The notes beneath the pieces were generated by a model that was given only the letters and a program-made list of their open reading frames with translations, did not search any database and was not told the DNA's origin. From Undaria pinnatifida (taxonomy: Eukaryota; Sar; Phaeophyceae; Laminariales; Alariaceae): DNA of 64,000 bases. The translations under genes were made by a program, and so were the position numbers. Of the stretch, positions 22,446 to 32,130 are shown one piece after another. Where the stretch lies: positions 4,645,778 to 4,709,777 of the forward strand of contig JABAKD010000015.1 in NCBI GenBank assembly GCA_012845835.1, given 5' to 3'. Every line of letters starts with the position of its first letter. Positions within the stretch are counted from its first letter, which is position 1.

Positions 22446-22845
22446 CATATACCCCCACCCCCTCGAACGCTCCGCCCTCCCCTCACTGGTTGTACGACTT
22501 ACAGGATATACATGATAAACTGGTGCATTCTTTCCAGAACCGTCAGATTAATCCCCTTAAAGGATTTATGATTTCCACGCACAGATTGAGCTGCCCCGCC
22601 CGTCTCGCCCCCCTACCCCCCCCGATCCCTCTTGATCAAACCTAGGCCCCCACGTCCTTAAAAACTCCGCTCTCTCCTCACCGGTTATCCGACTCACAGG
22701 ATTCACTTAATAAACTGATGCATTTCCCTCCACAGCTGTCAGATTTTGTCCCCTTCAAAACGGGTTTATAAGTTTCCGCGCACAGCCTGACTAACATCAC
22801 CCTGTTGACCCTGATAACGTAGCAGGCACAAGTCTCAGCAGCAAT
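22446..22845 (-). repeat. Family C repeat block, reverse orientation
   Basis: Two related units on the minus strand, at 22485-22600 and 22675-22835. Each carries AAACTGGTGCATT or AAACTGATGCATTT on the + strand, then CGTCAGAT or TGTCAGAT, CCCCTT, and TTTCC.CGCACAG. The last ends ATCACCCTGTTGACCCTGATA. These correspond to reversed units of 29750-30200. Confidence 0.65.
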
Positions 22846-23137
22846 ATCTTGGATACATGATGCACAGCTGTTTACTGGTTAATCATACCCAAAAGCTGGT
22901 ACATGTAGTACGTACGAGCAATGCGGTGTTATCAAATAAATGCGGCGGAATAACGTGCCTGGTCTGGAACGTATAGCAACGTTCATGGAATCTGATATTA
23001 GGTTGGCTGTCGGGACGTTGACGTAGCTAAGCTCCCAGAAGCAAACCTCAAGGAGCATTGCCATAGTTACAATAGACCACGAGCAAGCCTCAGGAAACGT
23101 TGCTGTGGGTTGATCAGACAAATACCCGTAGAGTACA

Positions 23138-24372
23138 TCTGTCTGTAGCATACGCATTGTGCCGTCTCGATCAGGTGATGGCCAGGCCCACCTCGATCAC
23201 TCCTCTTTGCTCACCATCAGCTCTCATCTGCTGAGCAACTAAATCATCAATCAACTTATCGGCCTGGGGTCGCCAAACAACATCTTCTCTGCTAGAGCTT
23301 TCTGCTCTTACAGGCTCACCCAACCGTGGCCTTCGTTTGGCTCAAATCATATATATAGGCTGTATCTTCATCGGGTCATCCGAAAGCGAGCCTACGAGCG
23401 TACACCAGCTAAGGGCTGATACACGCCACATGCCACCTAAGGATTAATAGGTTCCGACCCTCGCACGCGTAAACGAGGAAAGCGGCAGCACGGATTCACG
23501 ATCATCATCACTGAGGACGGCTGATCAAGAAATCTTAGATACTGCTGCTTACGGGAGCTTCTACATCTCTACACAAGTACGACGATATTCAGGCTGAGGA
23601 CTAGGAGTACTTCGTTGGAAACGCGCGGTGAGTGAGTGAGCATATCTAGAGGACCCTACGCACTCAGTCAGAGCAATTGATGCCAGAGATGTGATCGAGG
23701 TACCCAGAGGTATAGAACGCCACCACATCACAGGTTGTTGTACCAAATCAACCATCCACGCGCACGGGACCCTTCTTTGAATCGTCAAGGACCCCAAAAC
23801 AAAACCTCGATATACTCGAGTAAACAACTGCTGAACGTTGCCTCGACTCCAAATAAGCGGGCCGTTCAGAGCAACAGCGGTACAGAGGCAACTCTCGACG
23901 GCAGAAGCTACTGTCTGTTAATAGAGCTCTGACCTCTAGTTTAAGGATTTCACGTGTGATCATCGTGATAGACCGACCAAAATTCGAGCCCAACGCACCA
24001 CCTACCTTTGAGTGCGGGTCATAGGCTTCACGTGTGATCATCGTGATAGACGTCCGTAGCATATGCATTGTGCCGTCTCGATCAGGTTATGGCCAGACCC
24101 ACCTCGATCACTCCTCTTTGCTCACCATCAGCTCTCATCTGCTGAGCAACTAATTCATCAATCAACATACCGGCTTGGGGTCGTCGGCTAAATAACTTCT
24201 TCTCTTATCTTTTATGAAGCTTTGCTGTAGGCACACTTAACCGTGAGTCTGCGTTAGCCTCTAAATATTATACAGGCTGTGTCTTGATCGGGTCATCCGC
24301 AAGCGAGCCTACGTAAGCGTATACCAGCTACGGGATGACACACGCTACGCACCGTCACCTTAGGAATAATAT
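23138..24372 (+). repeat. Pair of about 310-bp direct repeats around 600 bp
   Basis: 23138-23450 and 24050-24372 are collinear: TAGCATA(C/T)GCATTGTGCC, CACCTCGATCACTCCTCTTT, GCTCTCATCTGCTGAGCAAC, GGCTGT(A/G)TCTT.ATCGGGTCA, AGCGAGCCTACG, ending CACCTAAGGATTAATA or CACCTTAGGAATAATA. Identity is roughly 80 percent by eye. Within the middle, TTCACGTGTGATCATCGTGA occurs twice (23948 and 24029). The arrangement suggests a miniature LTR element, but no primer-binding site or polypurine tract is evident, so a plain duplication is equally possible. Confidence 0.55.
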
Positions 24373-24389
24373 CACCCACCCAACCACCA

Positions 24390-24690
24390 AACCTTTACTA
24401 CACACACAGCAGTACAGCAGTGCAGCAGTACGTACAGCAGAACACCTGGCACGCGGGGAGCACTTAGTTGATTGGTTCTTGAGGACCTTGTATGAAACAG
24501 GAAACCAGACGGGGGGAGTTTCATTTTTTGACGATACTCGGCCATCTAGGGGAGCGAGCGAGCCGCCATCCACCACCCACCTACCACCCACCATCCACCC
24601 ACGGACCTACCCAGTACAGCAGTACAGCAATGCAGCAGTACGTAGGGAAATACACCTGACAGGCGAGCAGCAGCCGATTCGTTGGTTATA
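24390..24690 (+). repeat. Imperfect tandem duplication, about 205 bp apart
   Basis: CAGTACAGCAGTGCAGCAGT at about 24411 and CAGTACAGCAATGCAGCAGT at about 24616 are each followed by ACGTA, ACACCTG.CA and GATT.GTTGGTT. The segment between has CCACC-type short repeats. An open frame spans both, but its composition follows the repeat. Confidence 0.55.
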
Positions 24691-25009
24691 ATGCTCTCGG
24701 GCTGGGCGGGGTTTGCAATTGTTTATTTTTCCCCGCCACGCCGGGGGCCAAGCGAAAAGCGCTCGCGTTGCCGATTCTGCGCACGGCAGGCGGCGACGGC
24801 TGGACGCTGCTGTGATTGGCCCTGGTGTTGTTGTGCTTGCTGTTGACGCAGGCGCGCTTGTCGTCTCGTGTCCATGGCTCACAAGTGGCCCAAAAGCAAT
24901 TCGAAAGTTTAATATAGTTGGAGTTCGAAAACAAAAAAGCGGGCAGCGACGGAGAAAAAGCGGCGGGGTGCAAGCGAGCCGTCCCCGGAAGGGCGACTTC
25001 CACGCTGCC

Positions 25010-25575
25010 TCCTTGCCGAGGTGGGGCACCAACGCCCGTTCTTTCGCCGGCACGTCGTAGTGCTGCTGTGCGGATGGGACGTGGCGGCACCTCAAGGCCG
25101 CCGGAGGCCGAGTGGAGCTCGAGAGTCGCAGCTTTTTGGGGGGGGGGTTATAACCAAGATATTTTCAAAGATCCGAAAAAAAACGCCACTACCACTGCCC
25201 CCTCGCCTAGGTGGGGCACCGACGGCCGTTCTTCCGCCGGCACGTCGTAGTGCTGCTGTGCGGATGGGACGTGGCGACACCGCGAGGCCGCCTGAGGCCG
25301 AGTGGAGCTCGGGAGTCGCAGCTTTTTGGGGGGGGGGTTATAACCAAGATATTTTCAAAGATCCGAAAAAAAACGCCACTACCACTGCCCCCTCGCTTAG
25401 GTGGGGCACCGACGGCCGTTCTTCCGCCGGCACGTCGTAGTGCTGCTGTGCGGATGGGACGTGGCGACACCGCGAGGCCGCCTGAGGCCGAGTGGAGCTC
25501 GGGCGTCGCAGCTTTTTGGGGGGTGTTATAACCAAGATATATTCAAAGATCCCAAAAAACGCCACGACCACGTTA
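25010..25575 (+). repeat. Satellite-like tandem repeat, 190-bp unit, three copies
   Basis: GTGGGGCACC recurs at 25021, 25211 and 25401, exactly 190 bp apart. Unit contents include CGGCACGTCGTAGTGCTGCT, GCGGATGGGACGTGGCG, CCGAGTGGAGCTCG, TTATAACCAAGATAT and AAAACGCCAC. The second and third copies are nearly identical. The unit is open in several frames, but the period is not a multiple of three and the translation rotates through frames, so it is not coding. The third copy runs directly into LINE sequence at about 25575. Confidence 0.85.
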
Positions 25576-26705
25576 GCGTATTATATAATGGTCTCAGGCA
25601 AGGATGCGTGCTCGCGCCACTGCTGTTCAACATGTTTTACCCGGCGGTACTGCGTGTGGCCGAGAAACGCTTCCTCGCTGATGCAGCCATCACGGACAAC
25701 ATGGTGCAGCTCCAACGGAAGGAGAAAGGTGAGAAGAAAGGCACTTCACGCACAGACAAAGTCGACGGGCGGAGGGGGAAGGAGAGGAGGAGGTGCACAG
25801 ATTGTGGGGTATGCTGTACGCGGACGATGCGGGCATCGTATCGCGATCATCAGAAGGGCTGGAGAGGATGATGACGGTGATCGTGACTGCGTGCTCGTCG
25901 TTCGGGCTTACGGTCTCTAAGGCGAAAACAGAGATCATGTGCCTGCAAATGAAAGGCGGGGGGAAGGTGTCGTTCACCATCAATGCAGCCGGTCAGGTAT
26001 ACAAACAAACAATCGAGTTTGTGTACTTGGGCGGGGCTATCACCGCAGACAGAGACCTTAGCGTTTAAATGACGCGGCGTCTTCAGAGGGCCTGGGCGTG
26101 CTTCCAGCGGTACAAGATGGAAATCTATGATCGCCCGGGTGTCGCTTACGGTTGAAGGTGCGGTTGCTAGAAGCTGAGGTGGTCGAGACACTGCTTTACG
26201 GTTGCATGACGTGGAGCCCGAACAAGCCTGACTACGACAGGCTACGACGGATTCACCACTCCATGCTCCTCCGATGCCTCGGATGGCGGAAACGGAAGCG
26301 CGACGACCACACCTATCGTACGCCGACGCGCTTGTCAAGACAGCTTCCGAGAGCATAGAGGCGATAGTACGCAAACGGGGGATATTGTTTGCGGGATTCG
26401 TAGCACGTATGGGGGAGGAGCGTCTGCCACAGAGGGTGATGTTTGGGGAGCTTGTTGGGGGTAAGGGCTACTCAGGGGGGCAAGAGAAGGACTGGATGGC
26501 TCATCTGAAGAAGGATATGTCGGTCTTTGGAATAAAATTCGAAGGGTGGCGAAAGGCTGCTCAGAAGGCCGGCAGATGGTTTCAACGAGTAGAGGAGGGA
26601 GCCGAGTTTTTCATGCGGAATTGGCATGAAAAGAAGAGACGCAAAGCTGCAGAGCGACGCGCAAAGACTGCGGCAGCGCCATCCACCGTCGGCATCTCTA
26701 TGCGG
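25576..26705 (+). pseudogene. 3' remnant of a second LINE reverse transcriptase
   Basis: Starts inside the RT at motif B (GLRQGCVLAPLLFNMFY, about 25592-25642). After a frameshift, motif C reads MLYADDAGIVSRS near 25812-25850, with YADD catalytic residues, followed by FGLTVSKAKTEIMCL and FVYLGGAI. Further frameshifted pieces give LLYGCMTWSPN, then RIHHSMLLRCLGWR. The last piece includes [34 protein letters not shown] and [17 protein letters not shown], the typical C-terminal region of RTE/Jockey-like elements. Motifs 0 to A and any AP endonuclease are missing. Distinct from the 12-22 kb element (YADD, not YLDD, and no C-terminal knuckle). Confidence 0.82.
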
Positions 26706-27890
26706 CCGGGGGGGGGGCGGAGGGGGGGAGGGGGGAGGGGGGGAGAGAGGAGGCGGGGAGGGGGAGGGGTGGAGGGGCGAGGGAGGGAGGGGGGAGGCGG
26801 GGAGGGGGAGGGGCGAAGGGGGGAGGTGGGAGGGGGGGAGGGGGGAAGGGGGGAGGGGGGGGAGGGAGGAGGGCGGAGGGGGGGAGGGGGGGAGGGGGAA
26901 GGGGGGGAATTGGGAGGGGGGAGGGGGGGAGGGGGAAGGGGGGGAATTGGGAGGGGGGGAGGGGGGAGGGGGGAAGGAGGGAGGGGGGGGAGGGGGGAGG
27001 GGGGAAGGAGGGAGGGGGGGAGGGGGAAGAGGGGGAGTTTGGAGGGGGGGAGTTTGGAGGGGGAGTTTGGAGGGGGGGGGGTTGGAGGGGGAGAGGGGGG
27101 AGGGAGGGAGGGGGGAGAGGGGGAGGGGGACGGGGAGAAGGGGGGAGGGGGGGAGGGGGGAGGGGGGGAGGGGGGGGAGGGGAGATGGGGGGAGGGGGAA
27201 GGGGGAGAATGGGGAGGGGGGGAATGGGGAGGGGGGGAGGGGGGAGGGGGGAAGGAGGGAGGGGGGGAGGGGGAAGGGGGGGAGGGGGGGGAGGGGGGAG
27301 GGGGGAGGGGGGAGGGGGGGAGAGGGGGAGGGGGGAAGGAGGGAGGGGGGAGGCGGAAGGGGGGAAGGGGGGAGGGGGGGAGGGGAGGGGGGGAGTTTGG
27401 AGAGGGGGAGGGGGGGAGAGGGGGAGGGGGGGAGAGGGGGGAGGGGGGGAAAGGGGGGAGGGGGGGAGAGGGGGAGGGGGGGAGGGGGGGAGGGGGGAGG
27501 GGGGGAGAGGGGAGGGGGGAGGGGGGGGAGGGGGGGGAGGGGGGAGGGGGTGGGGGTGGGGGGGGGGAGGGGGGAGGGGGGGAGGGGGAGAGGGGGAGGG
27601 GGAGGGGGGGAGGGGGGGAGGGGGGGAGGGGGGAGGGGGGGAGGGGGGGAGCGGGGGAGGGGAAAGGGGGGGAGCGGGGGAGGGGGGAGCGGGGGAGGGG
27701 GGAGGGGGAGGGGGGAGAAAGGGGAGGGGGGGAGAGGGGAGCGGGGGAGGGGGGAGGGGGGGGGGGCGGAGGGGGGGAGGGCGGAGGGGGGGTGGGGGGA
27801 GGGGGGGAGTGGGAAGGGGGGAAGGGGGGAAGGGGAGGGGGGGGGTGAAGGGGGGAAGGCGGGAAGGGGGAGGGGGGAGGGAGGGCGTCA
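26706..27890 (+). repeat. 1.2-kb G-rich purine tract, irregular (GGGGGAG)n
   Basis: Almost every base is G or A on this strand, in units such as GGGGGGAGGGGGGA with occasional AATT, TTT or GCGG interruptions. All frames are open (Gly/Glu/Arg on one strand, Pro/Ser on the other) and must not be read as genes. It follows the LINE remnant directly and could derive from its tail. Confidence 0.95.
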
Positions 27891-28214
27891 TGCTTAAGAG
27901 GCTGAAGTCTGGGTCTGGCCATCATCATCTTTAAATTCGTGGGCTTTCCAATGGCCGTCACAAGATAGCGTAAGACCGCCCTGACTTCTTCGCCCACAGC
28001 AGCGCAGTAGACTCTCTTGACTTTCTTGTGTGCAGCAGCTACTTACTGCTGCTGCTATGCAGCTGATGTGAGTTGATATGATATCACAGATAGGGTAGAG
28101 ATGCACAGACATATTACTTAGCAGGTCTGCCAATTACTTAAGCACGTCCTTGGTGCTACTCACTTTTCACCAAGCACGGAAGAAATGTGGAGAGAAGCAG
28201 CTTTAATATATCCT
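27891..28214. other. Intergenic, nothing recognised
   Basis: Short unique stretch between the purine tract and family D copy 2. It contains CTGCTGCT-type runs but no gene. Confidence 0.5.
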
Positions 28215-28790
28215 TACACCCTGACAAGGGCTCCGCTGCGCGAGCGGCTGACGCCGCCCGCTACGCTCGTGCAAGACAAGGAAGAATTCTACGAAAAACA
28301 CGTAAAAAAGGGGCAGAAAGAAGAGGTTTACGATTTGGTGCGAACAGCGCTTTGATAATGCCAAGAGCTGCTTGTGCAGGACAAATTGCCCTGTTGTGCT
28401 CAACTGTGCTGTGTGCTTTTGTTACCGGTGTTACGTTCTGATCGACAGAGTACGGGGTTAATTTACGGGGGGGGGGGAAAAGGGAGCCGTGAAAGATCAA
28501 ATACACGTAGAAAAAAAAGAAAAAAGAAGAAAGTAGTACACAACAACACGTATTATACTCGATACTGCTCTGTGTTCGAAAGAAAGCACACAGCGCAGCA
28601 CGGCACAGCACCGCAGCCAAGGGCACGGCATCGCACCGCACGGCTCCGCACGGCTCCGCACGGCGCTACGCTGCGCTGCTGGGCTATATATAACCGGACT
28701 GATCTGAGCTGGGCGTGCCTTGTGATCCAACAGCGTCGTACCTGATGATGGTATGTACAAACCTGGTGTAGTAGTACCGGTATGTACTAT
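28215..28790 (+). mobile_element. Family D repeat, copy 2
   Basis: Opens ACAAGGGCTCCGCTGCGC and a hairpin (GCGGCTGACGCCGC), then GATTTGGTGCGAACAGCG, GATAATGCCAAGAGCTGC, CTGTGCTGTGTGCTTTTG, CACAGCGCAGCACGGCACAG, CACGGCTCCGCACGGC units, CTATATATAACCGGACTGAT, TGATCCAACAGCGTCGTA and GGTGTAGTAGTACCGG. It is the clearest full copy together with the reversed 38020-38576. Confidence 0.85.
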
Positions 28791-29530
28791 AAGCCTCAAG
28801 GTCTTCTCGTCGGTTCGAATCCCGGTGTCATCGGGAAAAAAAATGATCCCCATAAAAAAAAAAGATATCAATGTGACTTTATGGTCTTCTAGTAGATAGA
28901 CTGTCCGCTTATACGAAGCCTGGTTTTCGTTGGTTGAATCCATGGGCCAGATATATATTTGTAAAAAAATAGTACTGGTAGATACACCACTGCTGCTGTG
29001 ACATATTGTGGTCTAGTACATAGACTGTCCGCTTATAATCCTGGTGGCCTTCGTTGGTTCGAAACCGGGTGTCATCGAAAAAAAAAATGATCATGAAAAA
29101 TCGATTCGTATTTATTTTGAAAAAAAATAGATAGCAATGTGACTTTGTGGTTTAGTAAATAGACTGTCCGCATAAGCCTGGTTATCGTTGATGGAATCCA
29201 GGTGCTATCGGGGAAAAAAAAAGGATCCTCTTAAAAAAGTCGATAGACTACGTAGATACCACAGCGGCTGTGACATTGTGGTCTAGTAGATAGAGACTGT
29301 CCGTTCATAATCCTGACCTTTTGCTGGTTCGAATCCGGGTGTCATCGGGCAAAAAAATGATCCTCACGAAAAATCGATACTTGGTATTTATTTATCAATT
29401 TTATTCGTAAAAATAAAATATATTTATGTCAATGTGGCGTTGTGGTCTACCTGGTAGTAGATAGACTGTCCGTTTATAAGCTTGGTTTTCGGTGGTTCAA
29501 ATCTGGGTGTCCTCGGAAAAAAAAGTGATC
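28785..29530 (+). repeat. Tandem array of tRNA-like units (one partial plus five)
   Basis: Units at about 28790-28834 (3' half only), 28871-28948, 28998-29078, 29138-29210, 29270-29348 and 29433-29516. A typical unit has GTGACATTGTGGTCTAGTAG (acceptor strand and A box), AGACTGTCCGCTTATAA, GGTTCGAATCCGGGTG (B box) and TGTCATCG. GUGACA can pair with UGUCAU, giving an acceptor-like stem. Each unit is followed by a conserved A-rich tail, AAAAAATGATCC.CA, then AAAAAATCGAT. The D and anticodon regions do not fold as a standard tRNA by eye, so no anticodon is assigned. Probably a tandem tRNA-derived SINE. Confidence 0.7.
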
Positions 29531-29579
29531 CCCATAAAAAAATCGATATATATATATATACTTCGAAGTATATTATAAA

Positions 29580-30235
29580 AAATGAAAATACACTCCAGCT
29601 GTGAGATCGAAGATTTCGTCGAAACTCATCTTTGCAAGCTGTGTGTGATACTCCGATCGCGCGTATTACGGGTTGTGTGTCCTCATTAAGGATATAGGTC
29701 GGCGACTCCCCTTGCAGCTACAGTGTGGCTATCAGGGTCAACAGGGTGATGTTAGTCAGTCTGTGCGCGGAAACTATAAAACCCGTTTCTGAGGGGGACA
29801 AAATCTGATAGCTGTGGAGGGAAATGTATCCGTTTATCAAGTGAATCCTGTAAGTCGAATAACCGGTGAGGGGGGGGCGGAGTTTTGAAGGAGGGGGGGG
29901 CCTGGTTTTGATCAAAAGCGAGCCGGGTTGGAGGGGGGGGGGGGGAGGGGGGGAAATTTGTGCATGTAAGCTATAAATCCTTCCAAGGGGATAAATCTGA
30001 CGGTTTTAGGGAAGAAAAAAAAAAAAAAAATGCACCAGTTTATCGTGGGGGTTGGGGCGGGGGGGGGGCGTGTGGGGCAGCTCAATCTATGCGTGGAAAC
30101 TATACATTATTTTAAGGGGATAAATGTGACGGTTTTGGAAAGAATGCATCAGTTTATCATGTATATCCTGGGGTAAGTCGTACAATCAGTGAGTAGAGAG
30201 AGGGCGGAGTGTTCGAGGGGGTGGGGGGGGGTTGG
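29580..30235 (+). repeat. Family C repeat block, copy 1
   Basis: Starts AAAATACACTCCAGCTGTGA, then TCATCTTTGCAAGCTG (reverse of the core module), GATCGCGCGTATTACG, CGGCGACTCCCCTT and CAGGGTGATGTTAGT. Three related units follow at about 29760-29865, 29957-30050 and 30086-30185: GGAAACTATAAA or AAGCTATAAA, GGGGATAAATCTGACGG, and ATGCA(C/T)CAGTTTATC. Poly-G tracts separate them. The block is repeated at 31138-31840. Confidence 0.75.
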
Positions 30236-30560
30236 GGAGGTGGGGTGGGGGGGCGGCGGGGCGGGGGGCGGGGGGGGGACGGGGGGGGGGAAAGAAAGGG
30301 TTTTAGGTGCGGGGTTTGTTATACGTGTGGTGCTAGGTCTAGGCGATGGTGCGGGTGGTGGGGAAGAAGGGGGCGTTCGGGGCGGAGGGGGGGGGGGGGA
30401 AAGCAGCGGCATGGATGGCTCTAGAAAGATAATGAGGTGATATCCAGTGCGTGAAGTGTTTATTTATCTGGCGGATTTCGATATTAGGGGAGGCGTTTGA
30501 GCAAGGGAGAGCGAGAAGGGAGGGGGGGGGGGGGGGGGGGTTTAGGAGGTTCAGGTCACA
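30236..30560 (+). repeat. G-rich low-complexity stretch
   Basis: G runs interrupted by GTTATACG.GTGGTGCTAGG. That phrase recurs at 30610-30635 with GTCTAGGCGAT after it in both places, so part of this is a short direct repeat about 300 bp apart. Confidence 0.55.
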
Positions 30561-30840
30561 AATAATATTCAAATACACTCCGGCTGTGAGATCAAAGATA
30601 TGTAGGGGCTTGTTATACGCGTGGTGCTAGGTCTAGGCGATCGTGCGGGTGGTTGGAAAAGAGGGGGCGTTGGAGGGGGGGTTATATATAGTCTATATTT
30701 GTAACAAAAATAGATGAGGTGGAGCAAGAAATCAAAGAAAAGCTGGACCGTTCCGCAAGTAAGCTGGACCGTCCGACCTCGGAGATGCCAGGGATGCACC
30801 AACCGAGCGCTTTCAGCACAAATATATTTTAGTAAGTAAG

Positions 30841-31137
30841 TCTATTATTGTTGTTGTTGTTCTCACACTTAACTCGCATAATCAAGTCCGTGGTCACAGG
30901 ACAGGCTCCAGTCACTCTGGATGGAGCTGAGGAATACCCCGGGGAAAAAACACAAACCAAAGGTTGTACACGCATATATCACAGCTGACGCAATTCATGC
31001 CTCCACCAAAAACAAATAAAAGCGAAATCGGGAGTCTGCCTACAATGTGCCAGGTCCATACTGGTGCATACGTTTCACTACTCGCGCGTGGAAAAACCGA
31101 CTATATCGCTTGCCACCCAAGAAAGACTACCACGTAT
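30841..31137 (+). mobile_element. Family P SINE-like repeat, copy 1
   Basis: Begins with (TTG)n, then CTCGCATAATCAAGTCCGTG, CACAGGACAGGCTCCAGTCA, GCTGAGGAATACCCC, ACCAAAGGTTGTACACGC, GACGCAATTCATGCCTCCAC and CAGGTCCATACTGGTGCATA, ending ACTACCACGTATATT. Other copies are 34047-34165 (5' part), 40142-40510 (reversed), 44872-45340 (with A-rich tail) and the tail alone at 31914-32130. Confidence 0.75.
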
Positions 31138-31840
31138 ATTATAAAAAATGAAAATACACTCCAGCTGTGAGATCGAAGATTTCGTCGAAACTCATCTTTC
31201 AAACTGTGTGTGATACTCCGATCGCGCGTATTACGAGTTGTGTGTCCTCATTAAGGACATAGGTCGGCGACTTCCCCTTACAACTACAGGGTGGCTATCA
31301 GGGTGAACAGGGTGGTGATGTTAGTTAGCCTGTGCGCGGAAACTATAAAAAAACCCGTTTCTGAGGGGGACAAAATCTGACAGCTGTGGAGGGAAATGTA
31401 TCCTTTTATCAAGTGAATCCTGTAATGTAAGTCGAATAACCGGTGAGGGGGGGCGTTTTGAAGGACGTGGGGGTCTGGTTTTGATCAAAAGCGAGCGGGG
31501 TTGGAGGGGGGGGGGAAGGGGGGGGGGGGGGGCGGACGGGCGGGCAATTTGTGCGTGGAAGCTATAAATCCTTTCAAGGGGATAAATCTGACGGTTTTGG
31601 GGGAAAAAAGAAAAAAGAAGAAAAAAATGCACCAGTTTATCGTGGGGGGGGGGGGGGGGGGAGGGGGCGGGGGGGGGGCGTGTGGGGCAGCTCAATCTGT
31701 GCGTGGAAACTATACATTATTTTGAGGGGATAAATGTGACGGTTTTGGAAAGAATGCATCACATCAGTTTATCATGTATTATATCCTGGGGTAAGTCGTA
31801 CAATCAGTGAGTAGAGAAAGGGCGGAGTGTTCGAGGGGGT
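31138..31840 (+). repeat. Family C repeat block, copy 2
   Basis: Collinear with 29580-30235 through all three internal units and the poly-G spacers, with near identity in 31140-31450. The two copies are about 1560 bp apart in the same orientation, separated by family P copy 1. This is a local duplication or two insertions of one composite element. Confidence 0.75.
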
Positions 31841-31913
31841 GGGGGTGGGATGGGGTGGGGGGGTTGGGGAGGTGGGGGGTGGGGGCCGGGGGGGTGAGGG
31901 GGCGGGGGGATGT

Positions 31914-32130
31914 ATATTGCACGTAGTACCTATCACTACGCATACGCACGACAGACGCAAGTCAATTGGAAAAAAGTAACACAGAAAAAAAAAAATGAAG
32001 GAAAGGAAAGAAAAAACAAGAAAGCGAAAAAAACGAAAACGGAAAGAAAAGACAAGAAAAAAAGCAAGAAAAGACAACAAGACAAGAAGAAGAGGAAGCG
32101 AGGAAAAAAAGAAAAGAGAAAAAAATGTCA
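31914..32130 (+). repeat. Family P tail with A/G-rich tract
   Basis: ATTGCACGTAGTACCTATCA, CTACGCATACGCACGACAGA and GTCAATTGGAAAA, then a long AAAGAAAAG-type purine tract. The same order is at 45145-45340, identifying this as the 3' end of the family. Confidence 0.7.

Noticed and set aside
25010-25531. Overlapping frames encoding a repeated PPARRSAAVRMG-type protein
   Set aside because: The 190-bp period is not divisible by three, so the apparent protein rotates through frames. It is a satellite.
26582-27997. Frames of 250-520 codons rich in Gly/Glu or Pro/Ser
   Set aside because: They are a product of the purine tract; only the first 140 codons of the + strand frame (LINE C-terminus) are protein-like.
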